Shown: piece by piece, positions 1 to 7,686 of the stretch | How positions within the stretch are numbered: the first letter of the stretch is position 1 | Layout of the letters: every line of letters starts with the position of its first letter | NCBI GenBank assembly: GCA_966128725.1 | Contig: CBHYLN010000122.1 | Coordinates: forward strand, 1 to 16,156 | Source: JAFDZV01 sp966128725 | Lineage (GTDB): Bacteria > Bacteroidota > Ignavibacteria > OLB7 | Reading direction: 5' to 3' | Length of the DNA stretch: 16,156 nucleotides | Made by a program: the position numbers and the translations under genes | The notes under the pieces: model-generated | Told to the model about the DNA's origin: nothing | What the model saw: the letters and a program-made list of their open reading frames with translations, nothing else | Database searches by the model: none

Positions 1-66
1 GACGCGCGCGGCGGCCAGCCGGCCGGGCGCCGTCCCGGCGGCACGCGGGGGCGCCCGCTAATATAG
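1..66 (+). CDS. Possible C-terminal end of a truncated gene at the window edge
   Basis: Reading from base 1, the plus strand is open to a TAG at 64-66 and would encode a short Arg/Gly/Pro-rich tail (DARGGQPAGRRPGG...). The codons end almost entirely in G or C, as in real genes here. However, a second plus-strand frame is equally GC-rich at third positions, so this is only a hint that a gene enters from the left. The following bases to 170 hold GC-rich inverted motifs such as GGGCCGGCCC and no gene. Confidence 0.2.
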   Translation, partial: DARGGQPAGRRPGGTRGRPLI

Positions 67-170
67 CCTCCTTGTGGCGTAAGCCAATACAACCGCAGGG
101 CCGGGCGCTGGGCCGGCCCCCACGGTTCACCATCCGGCGCCTGGAGCGGCGCCGGGGTTCAATGCCGAGC

Positions 171-890
171 CTAGTTCAGCCCGTGATCGTTGTCCAGCTC
201 CTGCCGGTCGCCGTTCGGGTTCTGCTCCTGATTGCGTCCCTCTTCACCGTCGATCGTGAGATTGGTGGTGCCGGCCTGAAGCGTAAATGCCGGCGCCTGC
301 GACTCATCACCCTGACGGTAATACACCACATCGTTCTGCAGCGTGAAGGTCTCGTTCTGGAACGGCGCGACGGAGTTGACCTCGTCGTTACCGAAGATCA
401 GTTCCGACTGGCTGACATACGTGGCGCCGGGTTCGGATTCCACCGTGGCAAGCGCGTAGAACCGGATGCGAACCTTCAGCGGGAACACTTCGCCGGCCTC
501 GCCGTTGATCGATTCAATCGTGGTGTTGCTCGGCGTACGCGTAGGATCGACGGATGTGCTGATTGTGCCGTAGTCGGGATCGGACACCGAGACGCTGATG
601 GACACCGGCTGCAACGCGGCCTTGATGGGCTGGCTGGGGTCAAGGTCGGTGGAACCTTCCGGAGCGCATGGATCATCCGGCAACAACACCTTGAACTGCG
701 CCGTGCCCGACGAGCCCCCCGGGCAGTTGATCGCGATGATGCGGCGGCATTCGTCGTACTTCACATAACACTTCACGCCGTTGACGATGATACACGGTGG
801 CAGATCCTTCGTATCCTGCGCAACCGAAACCGATACGATAGCGAACATGGCAAAGGCCATCGCCGCAACAAGGATATTGATTCTCTTCAT
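171..890 (-). CDS. Small secreted protein of unknown function
   Basis: This encodes 239 residues. A classic signal peptide occupies residues 1-24 (MKR, hydrophobic core, VSVA then Q), so the product should be exported. The mature N-terminus carries four cysteines within about 25 residues (33, 41, 48, 56) and another at 75, suggesting a small disulphide-bonded domain. The middle is rich in beta-prone Thr, Ser and Val. The last 30 residues are hydrophilic and acidic (Asp/Glu/Asn/Gln), probably disordered. No T9SS sorting domain is visible, so a periplasmic location is most likely. GGGAGA upstream of the ATG at 890 is a reasonable ribosome-binding site. I do not recognise the family. It is divergent from the ABM-like gene at 1254, across a 363-bp gap. 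Confidence 0.75.
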   Translation of the reverse strand: MKRINILVAAMAFAMFAIVSVSVAQDTKDLPPCIIVNGVKCYVKYDECRRIIAINCPGGSSGTAQFKVLLPDDPCAPEGSTDLDPSQPIKAALQPVSISVSVSDPDYGTISTSVDPTRTPSNTTIESINGEAGEVFPLKVRIRFYALATVESEPGATYVSQSELIFGNDEVNSVAPFQNETFTLQNDVVYYRQGDESQAPAFTLQAGTTNLTIDGEEGRNQEQNPNGDRQELDNDHGLN

Positions 891-1253
891 GAGCGGGTCT
901 CCCGTTCAGCATGTATGGAATGGTGGTTCACGTTGCTGGGGGCGTGGGAACCGTAGTGCGGGGGATGGCGTGTGATGCAGCAATGATAGCATCCCGCTTG
1001 TGGCCATACTTCTTCCACATTGCGGTTGTTTGTTCACGATGGCCACGAGGCATAGCGCACGGGCAGCGCCCACAAAACAACGGCCATCCGATGGACGCCG
1101 GCATTACCGTTCATAGGCACGGGCGGGCCTGACGCTATCAGGAACCCAGAGGTAACTGTACCGTTCAAACCACTTCCGGCCGCAATCCATATTCACACAC
1201 GTTCCGTATGAAGGAAACAACGCCCCTTTTCTTCACGTCAAACGGAGAGTTTC
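891..1253. other. Intergenic gap between two divergent genes
   Basis: These 363 bp separate the minus-strand secreted-protein gene from the plus-strand ABM-like gene and should hold promoters for both. I found no TAnnTTTG box, no clear -35/-10 pair and no strong repeat. The AAACGGAGAG at its right edge is the ribosome-binding site of the gene at 1254. Confidence 0.5.
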
Positions 1254-1550
1254 ATGGCAATCATCGCACACGTCGTTTTAAGCGACATCTCACCCGAACA
1301 GTACAACAATCTTCGCGCGGAGACCGGCTGGCTGGAGCATGCCCCTGATGGCGGAATGGTCCACCTTACCTGGTGGGAGGGCGCCAACTGCCACAACATC
1401 GACGCATGGGAAAGTGAGGAGCAGTTCGGAAGATTCGGCGCCGAACGGCTTGGGCCTGCGATGGAACGCCTCGGCATGAACGTGGAGCCGCAGATCACAC
1501 TCCACCCTGCACACGAGGTGTTCATGCCGGAAGCCGTGACGGTGGTGTAA
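1254..1550 (+). CDS. ABM-like dimeric alpha/beta-barrel protein
   Basis: This 98-aa cytoplasmic protein has no signal peptide. The pattern MAIIAHVVLSDISPEQYNNL, then a central HLTWWEG strand, then DAWESEEQFGRFGAERLGPA is typical of the ferredoxin-like ABM (antibiotic biosynthesis monooxygenase) and related dimeric alpha/beta-barrel families. The 'W-x-S-x-E-x-F' segment is the usual helix-start motif after strand 3. Length matches the family (about 95-105 aa). Members may be monooxygenases, small-molecule-binding or stress proteins, so the substrate cannot be told from sequence. Start choice is supported by GGAGAG six bases before the ATG. The gene stands alone and is followed by a strong hairpin at 1582-1612. 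Confidence 0.8.
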   Translation: MAIIAHVVLSDISPEQYNNLRAETGWLEHAPDGGMVHLTWWEGANCHNIDAWESEEQFGRFGAERLGPAMERLGMNVEPQITLHPAHEVFMPEAVTVV

Positions 1551-1581
1551 ACGGCGTGATCCGCAACCGCGGATGAATACC

Positions 1582-1612
1582 CCGGAACCCCGGCGACGAA
1601 CCGGGGTTCCGG
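1582..1612. terminator. Perfect 12-bp stem-loop between convergent genes
   Basis: CCGGAACCCCGG at 1582-1593 and CCGGGGTTCCGG at 1601-1612 are perfect inverted complements around a 7-base loop. The hairpin sits 32 bases after the stop of the ABM-like gene, in the gap before the 3' end of the minus-strand membrane protein gene, so it could end transcription from either side. No T-run follows on either strand, so it is not a textbook intrinsic terminator. Confidence 0.55.
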
Positions 1613-1634
1613 ACGGCTATCCATGACTTTCGCA

Positions 1635-1650
1635 CGGGGTTGAAGCCCCG
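1635..1650. terminator. Small second hairpin in the same convergent gap
   Basis: CGGGG at 1635-1639 and CCCCG at 1646-1650 form a 5-bp stem around TTGAAG. It is only 22 bases from the larger hairpin, so the two may form a composite terminator or a short extragenic palindrome. The stem is short, so the call is tentative. Confidence 0.3.
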
Positions 1651-1749
1651 AGGCCTCCTGCATGGGCATGGTGATACCACGCCCCATCCCGTGCTTGCAT
1701 ACATCGGCGCATCACGTTTTGGCGCCAGCAGCAGCATGCTGCTTCGCGA

Positions 1750-2403
1750 TCACGTATCCCCCAATATCGCCTCGCCCTTTACAAGCCAGGAGACACCGAA
1801 GGCAAACACGGCAAGGGCTTCCAGCCAGAACACCGGCGACAACCTTCGCACCGGCGAGCCGGGCTCCAGCAGGGCAACACCCCCAACCAGCGCTATACAT
1901 GCCAAGATGGTATACCCACAGACGGCGTACACACGATTGCGATGACGCTTCCGTGGTGTGGGCGGTTTGGCGCCATCGGTTTTGCGGAACAGTACCAGGC
2001 TGAAATACGCAAGCGTGAGGAACATTGCTGTCGCGAACGCATAGTGCAGCCGGCCGATCAGCTCCTCGCACGGCGTTGCGCCAACGTCGCGCCCCATCGG
2101 GCACAGCGCCACGCCAACCGCGAACAGGCACGCAAGGTTGCCGGCAACCGCATCCCTGCGATCGTAGCCCCGGTACGACAACAGGAACACCCCGATGGCG
2201 CACAGGCTTCCCACGAACACATCGCCCATGACGCTGTAGTAATAGTTGCTCATCGTTGGCAGAACGGCGCGATCGCCGGTGATAAGCATGGTGCCCAGCA
2301 GAAGCGCGAAGGGCAGCGCGATGCCGATGATGCCGATCGCCCTGCGCAACTGCAGATAGGAGATAACGAGATCGCCTGTGGATGGTGGTGGTTGGTTATT
2401 CAT
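1750..2403 (-). CDS. Six-helix integral membrane protein, unknown function
   Basis: This encodes 217 residues from the ATG at 2403. The frame extends two codons to a GTG at 2409, which is a less likely start. Six hydrophobic segments are visible, at about residues 22-40, 61-80, 85-105, 118-138, 158-182 and 190-208. The first loop contains a conserved-looking MSNYYYSVMGDVFVGSL block and the second helix ends in SYRGYDRRD. A Lys/Arg-rich loop (PPTPRKRHRNR) between helices 4 and 5 should lie in the cytoplasm by the positive-inside rule. The arrangement recalls small conserved hypothetical membrane proteins of the DUF998 type, but I cannot assign a function. No clear Shine-Dalgarno site precedes it. 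Its 3' end converges on the ABM-like gene. Confidence 0.75.
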   Translation of the reverse strand: MNNQPPPSTGDLVISYLQLRRAIGIIGIALPFALLLGTMLITGDRAVLPTMSNYYYSVMGDVFVGSLCAIGVFLLSYRGYDRRDAVAGNLACLFAVGVALCPMGRDVGATPCEELIGRLHYAFATAMFLTLAYFSLVLFRKTDGAKPPTPRKRHRNRVYAVCGYTILACIALVGGVALLEPGSPVRRLSPVFWLEALAVFAFGVSWLVKGEAILGDT

Positions 2404-2586
2404 AATCACTACATCCGGTTTGGTGAATTACACGTCGGGCCTGCGTTGTGCACAGGCCTTTGCTTTCGATATGGATCGCGGAGGCAAACTCCGCGGGAAC
2501 AGTGTGTGTGGGGGAGAGGGGGTGAAACGGAAACATTGGAAACCACCGAAGATACCGCACGGCGCACACGGCCGCAATCGCCCGCA

Positions 2587-3129
2587 TCACATCGCCGGCA
2601 ATTCACGCCGAGCCAGCGGGAACCGTTCGCGGAATTCCCACAGGCCGGCCGTGTTGACCATCAGCGTAACCTCGGCAACACGTGCGCGGATGGGAAGCTG
2701 CCCGGCGGCGACGGCATCGAACTCCTCGGCGATATCGTCCAGGCTGCGGCCGTTGCGTGGGTGCGCAAATGTGAGATGCGGGATGATGTCCGGGAACAGG
2801 CCACCGTACGGCGGCGTCTCCGGGAACCGCTCGGCAACCGCGATCACCAGTTCCCGCAGCGCGTTGGCGGGCTCCGGCGCCAGATACAGCACATCGGGAA
2901 AACGACGCACTTCGTTCAGCGTCATCGCGAAACACGGTATCCGCGCGAACAGCGCCGCAAGGGCATGCAGGATTTCAGGGGTAAGCCGATGTGGCGGTAA
3001 AAACGGATACAGCACGGTGATATGCGCCGGCACACCGGCGGAGGCGGCGGGGTCGTACCGCTCGCGAAAACCACCAACCAGTGCCTCGGCCTCGGGCACG
3101 GCAACGATAAGCGCTGACTCGGCAGGCAT
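2587..3129 (-). CDS. 2'-5' RNA ligase family (2H phosphoesterase) protein
   Basis: From the ATG at 3129 this encodes 180 residues. The frame also opens two codons earlier at a GTG (3135). Two H-x-T signatures of the 2H/LigT superfamily are clear: HIT in PAHITVLYPF (about residue 36-38) and HLT in IPHLTFAHP (about 118-120). The expected spacing of roughly 80 residues and the overall length of about 180 both fit. In this family the two His-x-Thr pairs form the catalytic centre for cyclic phosphodiester hydrolysis or RNA ligation; the real substrate is unknown. The ribosome-binding sequence GGAGTGGAG directly before the ATG is partly made by the last copy of a 17-bp tandem repeat (3134-3184). 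It sits upstream of the six-helix membrane protein gene on the same strand, with about 180 bp between, so an operon is possible but unproven. Confidence 0.88.
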   Translation of the reverse strand: MPAESALIVAVPEAEALVGGFRERYDPAASAGVPAHITVLYPFLPPHRLTPEILHALAALFARIPCFAMTLNEVRRFPDVLYLAPEPANALRELVIAVAERFPETPPYGGLFPDIIPHLTFAHPRNGRSLDDIAEEFDAVAAGQLPIRARVAEVTLMVNTAGLWEFRERFPLARRELPAM

Positions 3130-3133
3130 CTCC

Positions 3134-3184
3134 ACTCCGTTGATTGCGTTACTCCGTTGATTGCGTTACTCCGTTGATTGCGTT
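3134..3184. repeat. Three perfect tandem copies of a 17-bp unit at the LigT start
   Basis: ACTCCGTTGATTGCGTT occurs at 3134-3150, 3151-3167 and 3168-3184 without a single difference. On the minus strand each unit reads AACGCAATCAACGGAGT and carries a GGAG. The copy nearest the gene supplies the Shine-Dalgarno of the LigT-like gene. Copy-number change would alter leader length or promoter spacing. Confidence 0.95.
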
Positions 3185-3495
3185 GTCGGGATCGTACGAA
3201 AACATCCGGCGCACTCACGATCCCCGCGGCGATGGTAGCGCATGGTGATCGTGCCGCGGAGCCCAAGGTACGGCGCACCAGTACACAATCATGTACCCGC
3301 ACGCGGCGCACTCGATGTGTATCTTCGCTGCTGGCGCTGTACGGAGCGCAACTGCCACTGCCCTTATCAATCGAACAGTCATTGATCCCTCGCGCAATCC
3401 TGTATATCACCGGATGTGCTGGCGATACGATACACACGGTTTACGCCGCCGGCGCATCACGGCCCCATTCATAGACAACGAACAAGGAGAGAAAC
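3185..3495. other. Divergent intergenic region upstream of the first T9SS gene
   Basis: Together with the 17-bp repeats, this is the shared upstream region of the LigT-like gene and the plus-strand T9SS cargo gene. It ends with AAGGAG six bases before the ATG at 3496. I see no TAnnTTTG promoter box. The stretch around 3402-3420 (CCTGTATATCACCGGATG) resembles the left part of the 22-bp palindrome at 13199 and 13500. No convincing gene lies here. Confidence 0.45.
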
Positions 3496-5292
3496 ATGAG
3501 CACGAAATGCCGGACTACACGGGGCAGGCTGCTGCCGATCATCGTGATGCTGAGCATGCTTGGGTGTATCGGCGCGCAGGCGCAACGGTTCGAGTACACG
3601 TACGGCGGCGTCTGCAACGACATGGGGCACGGCGGCGTGCAGCAGGTAAGCTCCGGCGGCTACGTTGCCGCCGGCGAAACCTGGAGCGTGAACACGGGGT
3701 GCACCACGCAGGATGCCTACGTTGTGCGCACCAACAACGATGGCACGCTGGAGTGGTCGCGCACGTACCGCATCGGCATCTTCGCCGTGGCCAACGACAT
3801 CCAGGAGGTAAAGAATGCCGTTGGCGCGCACGACGGCTTTATCGTGGTGGGCACAACGCGCGACCCGGCCGGATGCGGCTTCGTGAACCAGGATATGCTG
3901 CTGCTGCGCCTGGATGCGTGCGGCAATGTCACGTGGTCGCTTTCGGTTGACGACGGGCTGGGCGGCTACGACGCCGGCAACGATGTGGTGGTGGCGGCCA
4001 ACGGCGACTTCATTGCCGTTGGAACAACGAGCGCCGGCTCCAACGGATTCATGGTGCGCGTAAGCCCAGCCGGAGCGCTGCTGTGGGCGCGGCAGTACAA
4101 CGCCGGCGGCACGGACTATTTCAACGCCGTGGACGAGGCCAGCAACGGCGATATCATCGCGGCCGGCGGCACCAACAGCACGCCATCCGGCACGTTCGAC
4201 GCATGGATCGTGCGCGTCTCGAATGCGGGCGGGTTCGTGGCCGTGCCGCATAACGCCGTGAAGTACGGCGGCACCGCCAGCAACGACGATCTGCGCTCGG
4301 TGCAGAAGCTGACACAGGGCACAAAGGCCGGCGACATCGTGGCGGTGGGCAAGTCCGACTACGGACACCCCGGCAGCCCGGAAGTGCTGCTGGTGGAAAC
4401 CAGCATGAACCCGTGCGTGGGACAGGTGGCCCGGCTGTACGGCGATAACGGCAACCAGCCGGACGAAGGGTATTGCGTGCGCGAGATCAGGCCGTACACC
4501 GGCGCCGGCGCCAGCACCATCGTTGTGACGGGATATCTCACGCCGCCGGCCGCGGTGGGCTTCGGCCTGCAGGATGCCTTCCTGAAGAAGTTCACCACCG
4601 GCACACTGGCCCAGATCCTGGGCTCCTCCGGCGCGATCTACGGCAGCGCCTTTGCCGACTGGGGATGGTCCGTATCGCAGGTCCCCAAGGCGGCGACATG
4701 CTCCACCGAGGGTTTTGTTGTGGCCGGTTGGGGCAAGGCCAGCCCGAAGCAGTTGTACATGATCAAAACCAACACGGCGCTCTCCAGCGGGTGCGAGGTG
4801 CTGCACAACGCCACCAGCACCACGCCATCGTTCGGGAGCGTTTGCCAGTTGCCGGTTGTCTCCATCATCGGCGCGTCGTGTGTGCCCGTTGTGGAAACCA
4901 CCTGCCCCACATGGGCAACCATGAACTGCTACACGGCCGACGGCATCAGCGCATGCGCCATCCCGGACTGCCCCGATTGCGCCGGCGCGAAGCGTGTTGG
5001 GGGACGGCAGGAACACATCCTCGATATCAACGAGATGATGTTCCCGTACCCAAGCCCGGTGCTCGCCGGCGAGAGCTTTACGTTGGAGTACACGATGCCG
5101 GCCGACGGCCCGGTTGAGATCAGCGTTGGCGCGATTAACGGCACGGTTGTGTATCAACGGCAAAGCCAGGCAACCTCTGGCCCGAACCGCACAAGCATCG
5201 CCACCGCAGGCTGGCCCAGCGGCGCGTACATGGTTCGCGTGACGTCCGGAACCCACTCCTACACGCGCGGCGTGACGGTGCTGGGCAGGTAA
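3496..5292 (+). CDS. Secreted beta-propeller-like protein with a T9SS sorting domain
   Basis: This encodes 598 residues. A signal peptide covers about residues 1-29 (cleavage after GAQA, before Q). The body to about residue 450 is built of repeated beta-units of the type 'GGYVAAGE...DAYVVRTNNDGTLEWSRTY', 'GDFIAVGTT...GFMVRVSPAGALLWARQY' and 'GDIIAAGGT...DAWIVRVSNAGG', as in delta-60/SBBP-like propellers. A Cys-rich stretch follows at about 453-502. The last 80 residues (FPYPSPVLAGESFTLEY ... GAYMVRVTSG ... RGVTVLGR) match the type A C-terminal sorting domain of type IX secretion cargo. The protein should therefore cross the outer membrane and be released or surface-anchored. AAGGAG precedes the ATG. 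A degenerate lipobox-like MLGC lies in the signal peptide but is not canonical. The gene's end lies inside the 185-bp repeat element. Binding partner or substrate unknown. Confidence 0.88.
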   Translation: MSTKCRTTRGRLLPIIVMLSMLGCIGAQAQRFEYTYGGVCNDMGHGGVQQVSSGGYVAAGETWSVNTGCTTQDAYVVRTNNDGTLEWSRTYRIGIFAVANDIQEVKNAVGAHDGFIVVGTTRDPAGCGFVNQDMLLLRLDACGNVTWSLSVDDGLGGYDAGNDVVVAANGDFIAVGTTSAGSNGFMVRVSPAGALLWARQYNAGGTDYFNAVDEASNGDIIAAGGTNSTPSGTFDAWIVRVSNAGGFVAVPHNAVKYGGTASNDDLRSVQKLTQGTKAGDIVAVGKSDYGHPGSPEVLLVETSMNPCVGQVARLYGDNGNQPDEGYCVREIRPYTGAGASTIVVTGYLTPPAAVGFGLQDAFLKKFTTGTLAQILGSSGAIYGSAFADWGWSVSQVPKAATCSTEGFVVAGWGKASPKQLYMIKTNTALSSGCEVLHNATSTTPSFGSVCQLPVVSIIGASCVPVVETTCPTWATMNCYTADGISACAIPDCPDCAGAKRVGGRQEHILDINEMMFPYPSPVLAGESFTLEYTMPADGPVEISVGAINGTVVYQRQSQATSGPNRTSIATAGWPSGAYMVRVTSGTHSYTRGVTVLGR

Positions 5293-5450
5293 TCATCGCG
5301 CGATGAACAACAACGCCCCCGGGGCAAAGGCGTCAGCGCCAGGGCCTCGGGGGCGTGTACGTTTGCCGGTTGGTGATGGGCAGCGCCGGGATGGGGAACA
5401 TCCGTATGGAATACATCCGTATGGAAACCATACGGCTACGGTTCACCCAC
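5265..5450. repeat. 185-bp repeat element R, copy 1, at the convergent ends of two T9SS genes
   Basis: This segment recurs at 7659-7844. The first 133 bases are identical; after that there are four substitutions, and just past the end copy 1 carries a 4-bp CCAC expansion. Copy 1 contains the last nine codons and stop of the plus-strand T9SS gene and the last codons and TAG (5436-5438) of the minus-strand T9SS gene. Inside are a 13-bp stem with one G-T pair (5313-5325 with 5344-5356) enclosing a second GGCG/CGCC hairpin, a 15-bp-period direct repeat (ACATCCGTATGGAA at 5398 and 5413), and an 8-bp perfect hairpin (5417-5424 with 5428-5435). Confidence 0.95.
5313..5356. terminator. Long stem-loop in repeat element R, likely two-way terminator
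   Basis: ACGCCCCCGGGGC pairs with GCCTCGGGGGCGT over 13 positions with one G-T. The loop contains GGCG-TCAG-CGCC, a second short hairpin. The plus-strand gene stops 20 bases to the left. The minus-strand gene stops 79 bases to the right, with its own 8-bp hairpin (5417-5435) touching its stop codon. Position between convergent genes suggests transcription termination in both directions. There is no T-run, so Rho-independent action is uncertain. Confidence 0.55.
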
Positions 5451-6785
5451 CCACACCACGGAGCTTGTACTGCGCCCACCGGCTGTACGGCGCAAGACAT
5501 ACGGGCCACCGGGCAACCCCACAACATCCACAATGGCCTCGGCTGCCTCCGGGACATCCACCTGACGAACAGCCTGTCCAAGCGCCGAGACGAGCGTAAG
5601 CTGCACCGGACCGGATGGTGGGGAGGCGAACCGCAGGCGCAACTGACCGGAACGCGGCACCGGATTGGGAAAGGGCAGAACCGTATCAGCAGCGCCCAGC
5701 GGCCCCAACGACACGCCGGTTGTGCGATCCTCCGGCAGCTCCACCCTGCCCAACGTGGTGACCACGATACCACGACTACCCGGCGGATAGGCCACATGCA
5801 GCACGTGCAGCCCCTCCACATCGGTGGGCTCCACCACCCAGGTTGCACCGCCGTTCGTGGTACGCAACACCGTACCAACGCCGCCTACGGCCAGGCCCGA
5901 GTCGGCATTGACGAACACGATATCGGACAATCCGTAGCGCCGCCCGATTTCCTCGTCCAACTGCGTTTCCCAGGTCGCGCCACCATCGGTGGTTTTCGAG
6001 ATCACCGCGCGCGCGCGATCGCCCACACCGGTATGCACACTAGCACCAACCCAGCCGGTCAGGCTGTCAGTAAACCACAGGTTGCCGCCACTGCTATCCG
6101 GCAGCACGTTGCGGTACACGTGCCAGGTGCGCCCGCGGTCGTCCGAACGCAGCACGGCATTATCGGGATACCAGCCCATCAGCACCACGAAGGCGTTGGG
6201 CCTAGGGTTGGCCACATCGGTGATCCCCATCGTTCGTACTTCCTGGGGCAATGCAAACGCCTCCCAGGTCTCCCCGCCGTCGCTTGTGGCCATCAGGCTG
6301 TTGGTGTCGGCCCGCAGGCCCACCAGCGCGTGCAACGAGTCGGCCATGGAAATCCACTGCACCGTGGCCTTGCCGGCAATCCGGTCGCGTTTCCAGGTTG
6401 CGCCGCCGTCGGTTGTACGAATCACCAGACCGCTATCGGCCACAACCATCGCCCGGCTGCGTGTCGGCATCGCAACGCTCACAAAAGTTGGGATGGCACC
6501 CTTGCCAAGCACGGAGTGCTCGGTGTAGACGGAATCCCACGTTACCCCGCCATCGCTTGTGCGGAGGATCATGCTCTCGAAGGCGAGTTGATACGACGCC
6601 ACGGCAAGGCAGTGAACGGAATCGGCGCAGGCGATATCCCAGAAGTAATAATCCTTATAAAGCCGGCCCTTCCATTGCACTGTTTGCGCATGAATCGGTG
6701 TTACAGCGCAGGCAACACAGAGAACAACCGCGACAATGGCGGGCACAGCGCATGCGCGGTAATGGCGTTTGGTGCTTTGGAACAT
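5436..6785 (-). CDS. Secreted Asp-box (BNR/Ycf48-like) propeller with a T9SS sorting domain
   Basis: The frame gives 451 residues from an ATG at 6791; a second ATG two codons later (6785) is used here and gives 449. Neither has a Shine-Dalgarno site. A signal peptide ends near TPIHA before Q (about residue 34). Six Asp-box motifs of the form S/T-x-D-x-G-x-T-W occur about every 48 residues: RTSDGGVTW, RTTDGGATW, ATSDGGETW, RSDDRGRTW, KTTDGGATW and RTTNGGATW. This matches BNR-repeat and Ycf48/HCF136-like beta-propellers. The last ~80 residues (LPFPNPVPRSGQLRLRF ... GGPYVLRRTAGG ... VVWVGEP) are a T9SS type A sorting domain. The role is probably a surface or extracellular glycan- or protein-binding propeller; catalytic sialidase residues are not evident. 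Its stop codon lies inside repeat element R. Confidence 0.87.
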   Translation of the reverse strand: MFQSTKRHYRACAVPAIVAVVLCVACAVTPIHAQTVQWKGRLYKDYYFWDIACADSVHCLAVASYQLAFESMILRTSDGGVTWDSVYTEHSVLGKGAIPTFVSVAMPTRSRAMVVADSGLVIRTTDGGATWKRDRIAGKATVQWISMADSLHALVGLRADTNSLMATSDGGETWEAFALPQEVRTMGITDVANPRPNAFVVLMGWYPDNAVLRSDDRGRTWHVYRNVLPDSSGGNLWFTDSLTGWVGASVHTGVGDRARAVISKTTDGGATWETQLDEEIGRRYGLSDIVFVNADSGLAVGGVGTVLRTTNGGATWVVEPTDVEGLHVLHVAYPPGSRGIVVTTLGRVELPEDRTTGVSLGPLGAADTVLPFPNPVPRSGQLRLRFASPPSGPVQLTLVSALGQAVRQVDVPEAAEAIVDVVGLPGGPYVLRRTAGGRSTSSVVWVGEP

Positions 6786-6816
6786 CAGCATGGCAAATAT
6801 GTCGTATCGGATCTTT

Positions 6817-6824
6817 CAAATATA
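6817..6824 (-). promoter_or_regulatory. TATATTTG promoter box of the Asp-box gene
   Basis: The minus strand reads TATATTTG here, an exact match to the Bacteroidota -7 consensus TAnnTTTG, 25 bases upstream of the first ATG at 6791. No obvious -33 or -35 element stands at the right distance. The predicted leader is about 20 nt with no ribosome-binding site. Confidence 0.5.
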
Positions 6825-6923
6825 CATAACCGCGTCACACGCAGGCCGCAGGCTACTCCGCGTGTCGGCAAACTGTCGGCCGCGGCGATGCGAACACCAA
6901 GCGCCCGGACGACACGGGCCTGC

Positions 6924-7538
6924 CTAATTCGGATCCACATTGCTCTTCGGTAGCGCGTTGCAGACCTCAACACATTCCGGATCGGGCACCGCGCCCTCAC
7001 ATGGGAACTGCATCCCGGGTGGACTGGTCTGCCGGAACGTACGGCCACCCGCGGTGAGGCATACCTCGTAGGTCGCAAGGCAACACGACGCCCCCGGGCA
7101 GCTTACCGCACCGCCAACGTAGCGATTGTCCGGCTCCCAACATCCACCACTCATCACACGCCACACCGTGGCGCATTCGGACGGCAAATCCGGTTTGCAC
7201 GGGATCGGGCTTGGGTTCAACACCAGCAACGAGGCAATCGCTTCCTTGAACAGATCGGCCACCGAACACGAGCAACCGCTGCCGGCAGCCGGACGTATCT
7301 CCTGAACGGCAATATCACACGATCCGCAAGCATCACGATGACGCCAGGTAACGATCGCCTGGCAGCCAACCCCGCACAGGTTGTATACGTTCAAATTCAC
7401 TGGCGTGGCAATCGGCGCTTCCCACACGGCACCGGGGCACGTTGGATCGACACTGCAGGGCTCGCCCTGTGCATCGGCACGGCCGGCAGCCGCTGACAAC
7501 AACACGGCAATAATCGGAATACTGTTGATTATGTTCAT
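6924..7538 (-). CDS. Cysteine-rich exported protein of unknown function
   Basis: The open frame continues upstream to 7808, but the real start is the ATG at 7538. It follows GAGGAG by ten bases and opens a signal peptide (MNIINSIPIIAVLLSAAAGR, cleavage after ADA before Q). The precursor is 204 residues. The mature protein of about 180 residues holds 18 cysteines, many paired (CGSC, CSCS, CC, CVEVC), pointing to a heavily disulphide-bonded periplasmic or surface protein. No T9SS sorting domain is present. I do not recognise a family. It lies 132-138 bp upstream of the start of the Asp-box T9SS gene on the same strand, so the two may be expressed together, although the Asp-box gene has its own TATATTTG box. 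Confidence 0.78.
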   Translation of the reverse strand: MNIINSIPIIAVLLSAAAGRADAQGEPCSVDPTCPGAVWEAPIATPVNLNVYNLCGVGCQAIVTWRHRDACGSCDIAVQEIRPAAGSGCSCSVADLFKEAIASLLVLNPSPIPCKPDLPSECATVWRVMSGGCWEPDNRYVGGAVSCPGASCCLATYEVCLTAGGRTFRQTSPPGMQFPCEGAVPDPECVEVCNALPKSNVDPN

Positions 7539-7658
7539 GGCAGGATGCTCCTCTGGATTATGTATCAGCACGCATGAATCTATCGGCAGACATTGTTGCG
7601 TACCAGTACATGCTGATGTGCCCCTCCTGAGGGGTGCCGGGCTTGGCAGAGGCGGGAT

Positions 7659-7686
7659 GCGCGGCGTGACGGTGCTGGGCAGGTAA
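7659..7686 (+). pseudogene. Severed C-terminal end of a T9SS sorting domain
   Basis: The plus strand encodes RGVTVLGR and a TAA stop, identical to the end of the T9SS cargo gene at 3496-5292. The preceding sequence is unrelated and holds no sorting domain. On the other strand the element still encodes the last residues GEP and the TAG of the second T9SS gene. These are relics carried with the repeat and not a functional gene. Confidence 0.75.

Noticed and set aside
3215..3397. Minus-strand short frame with IECAACGYM and, in another frame, RECAGCFRTIP: could be a decayed zinc-ribbon protein.
   Set aside because: Two CxxC motifs in different frames is suggestive, but there is no homolog I can name and no clear start. 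Too weak to annotate.
3496..3600. Lipoprotein signal (MLGC) in the T9SS cargo.
   Set aside because: The lipobox is not canonical. Cleavage after GAQA and the sorting domain fit signal peptidase I and T9SS export better.
3469..5256. A 595-codon open frame antisense to the first T9SS gene.
   Set aside because: It is a shadow caused by high GC. The plus strand has signal peptide, repeats, sorting domain and ribosome-binding site; the antisense product is Ala/Arg/His-rich with no motif.
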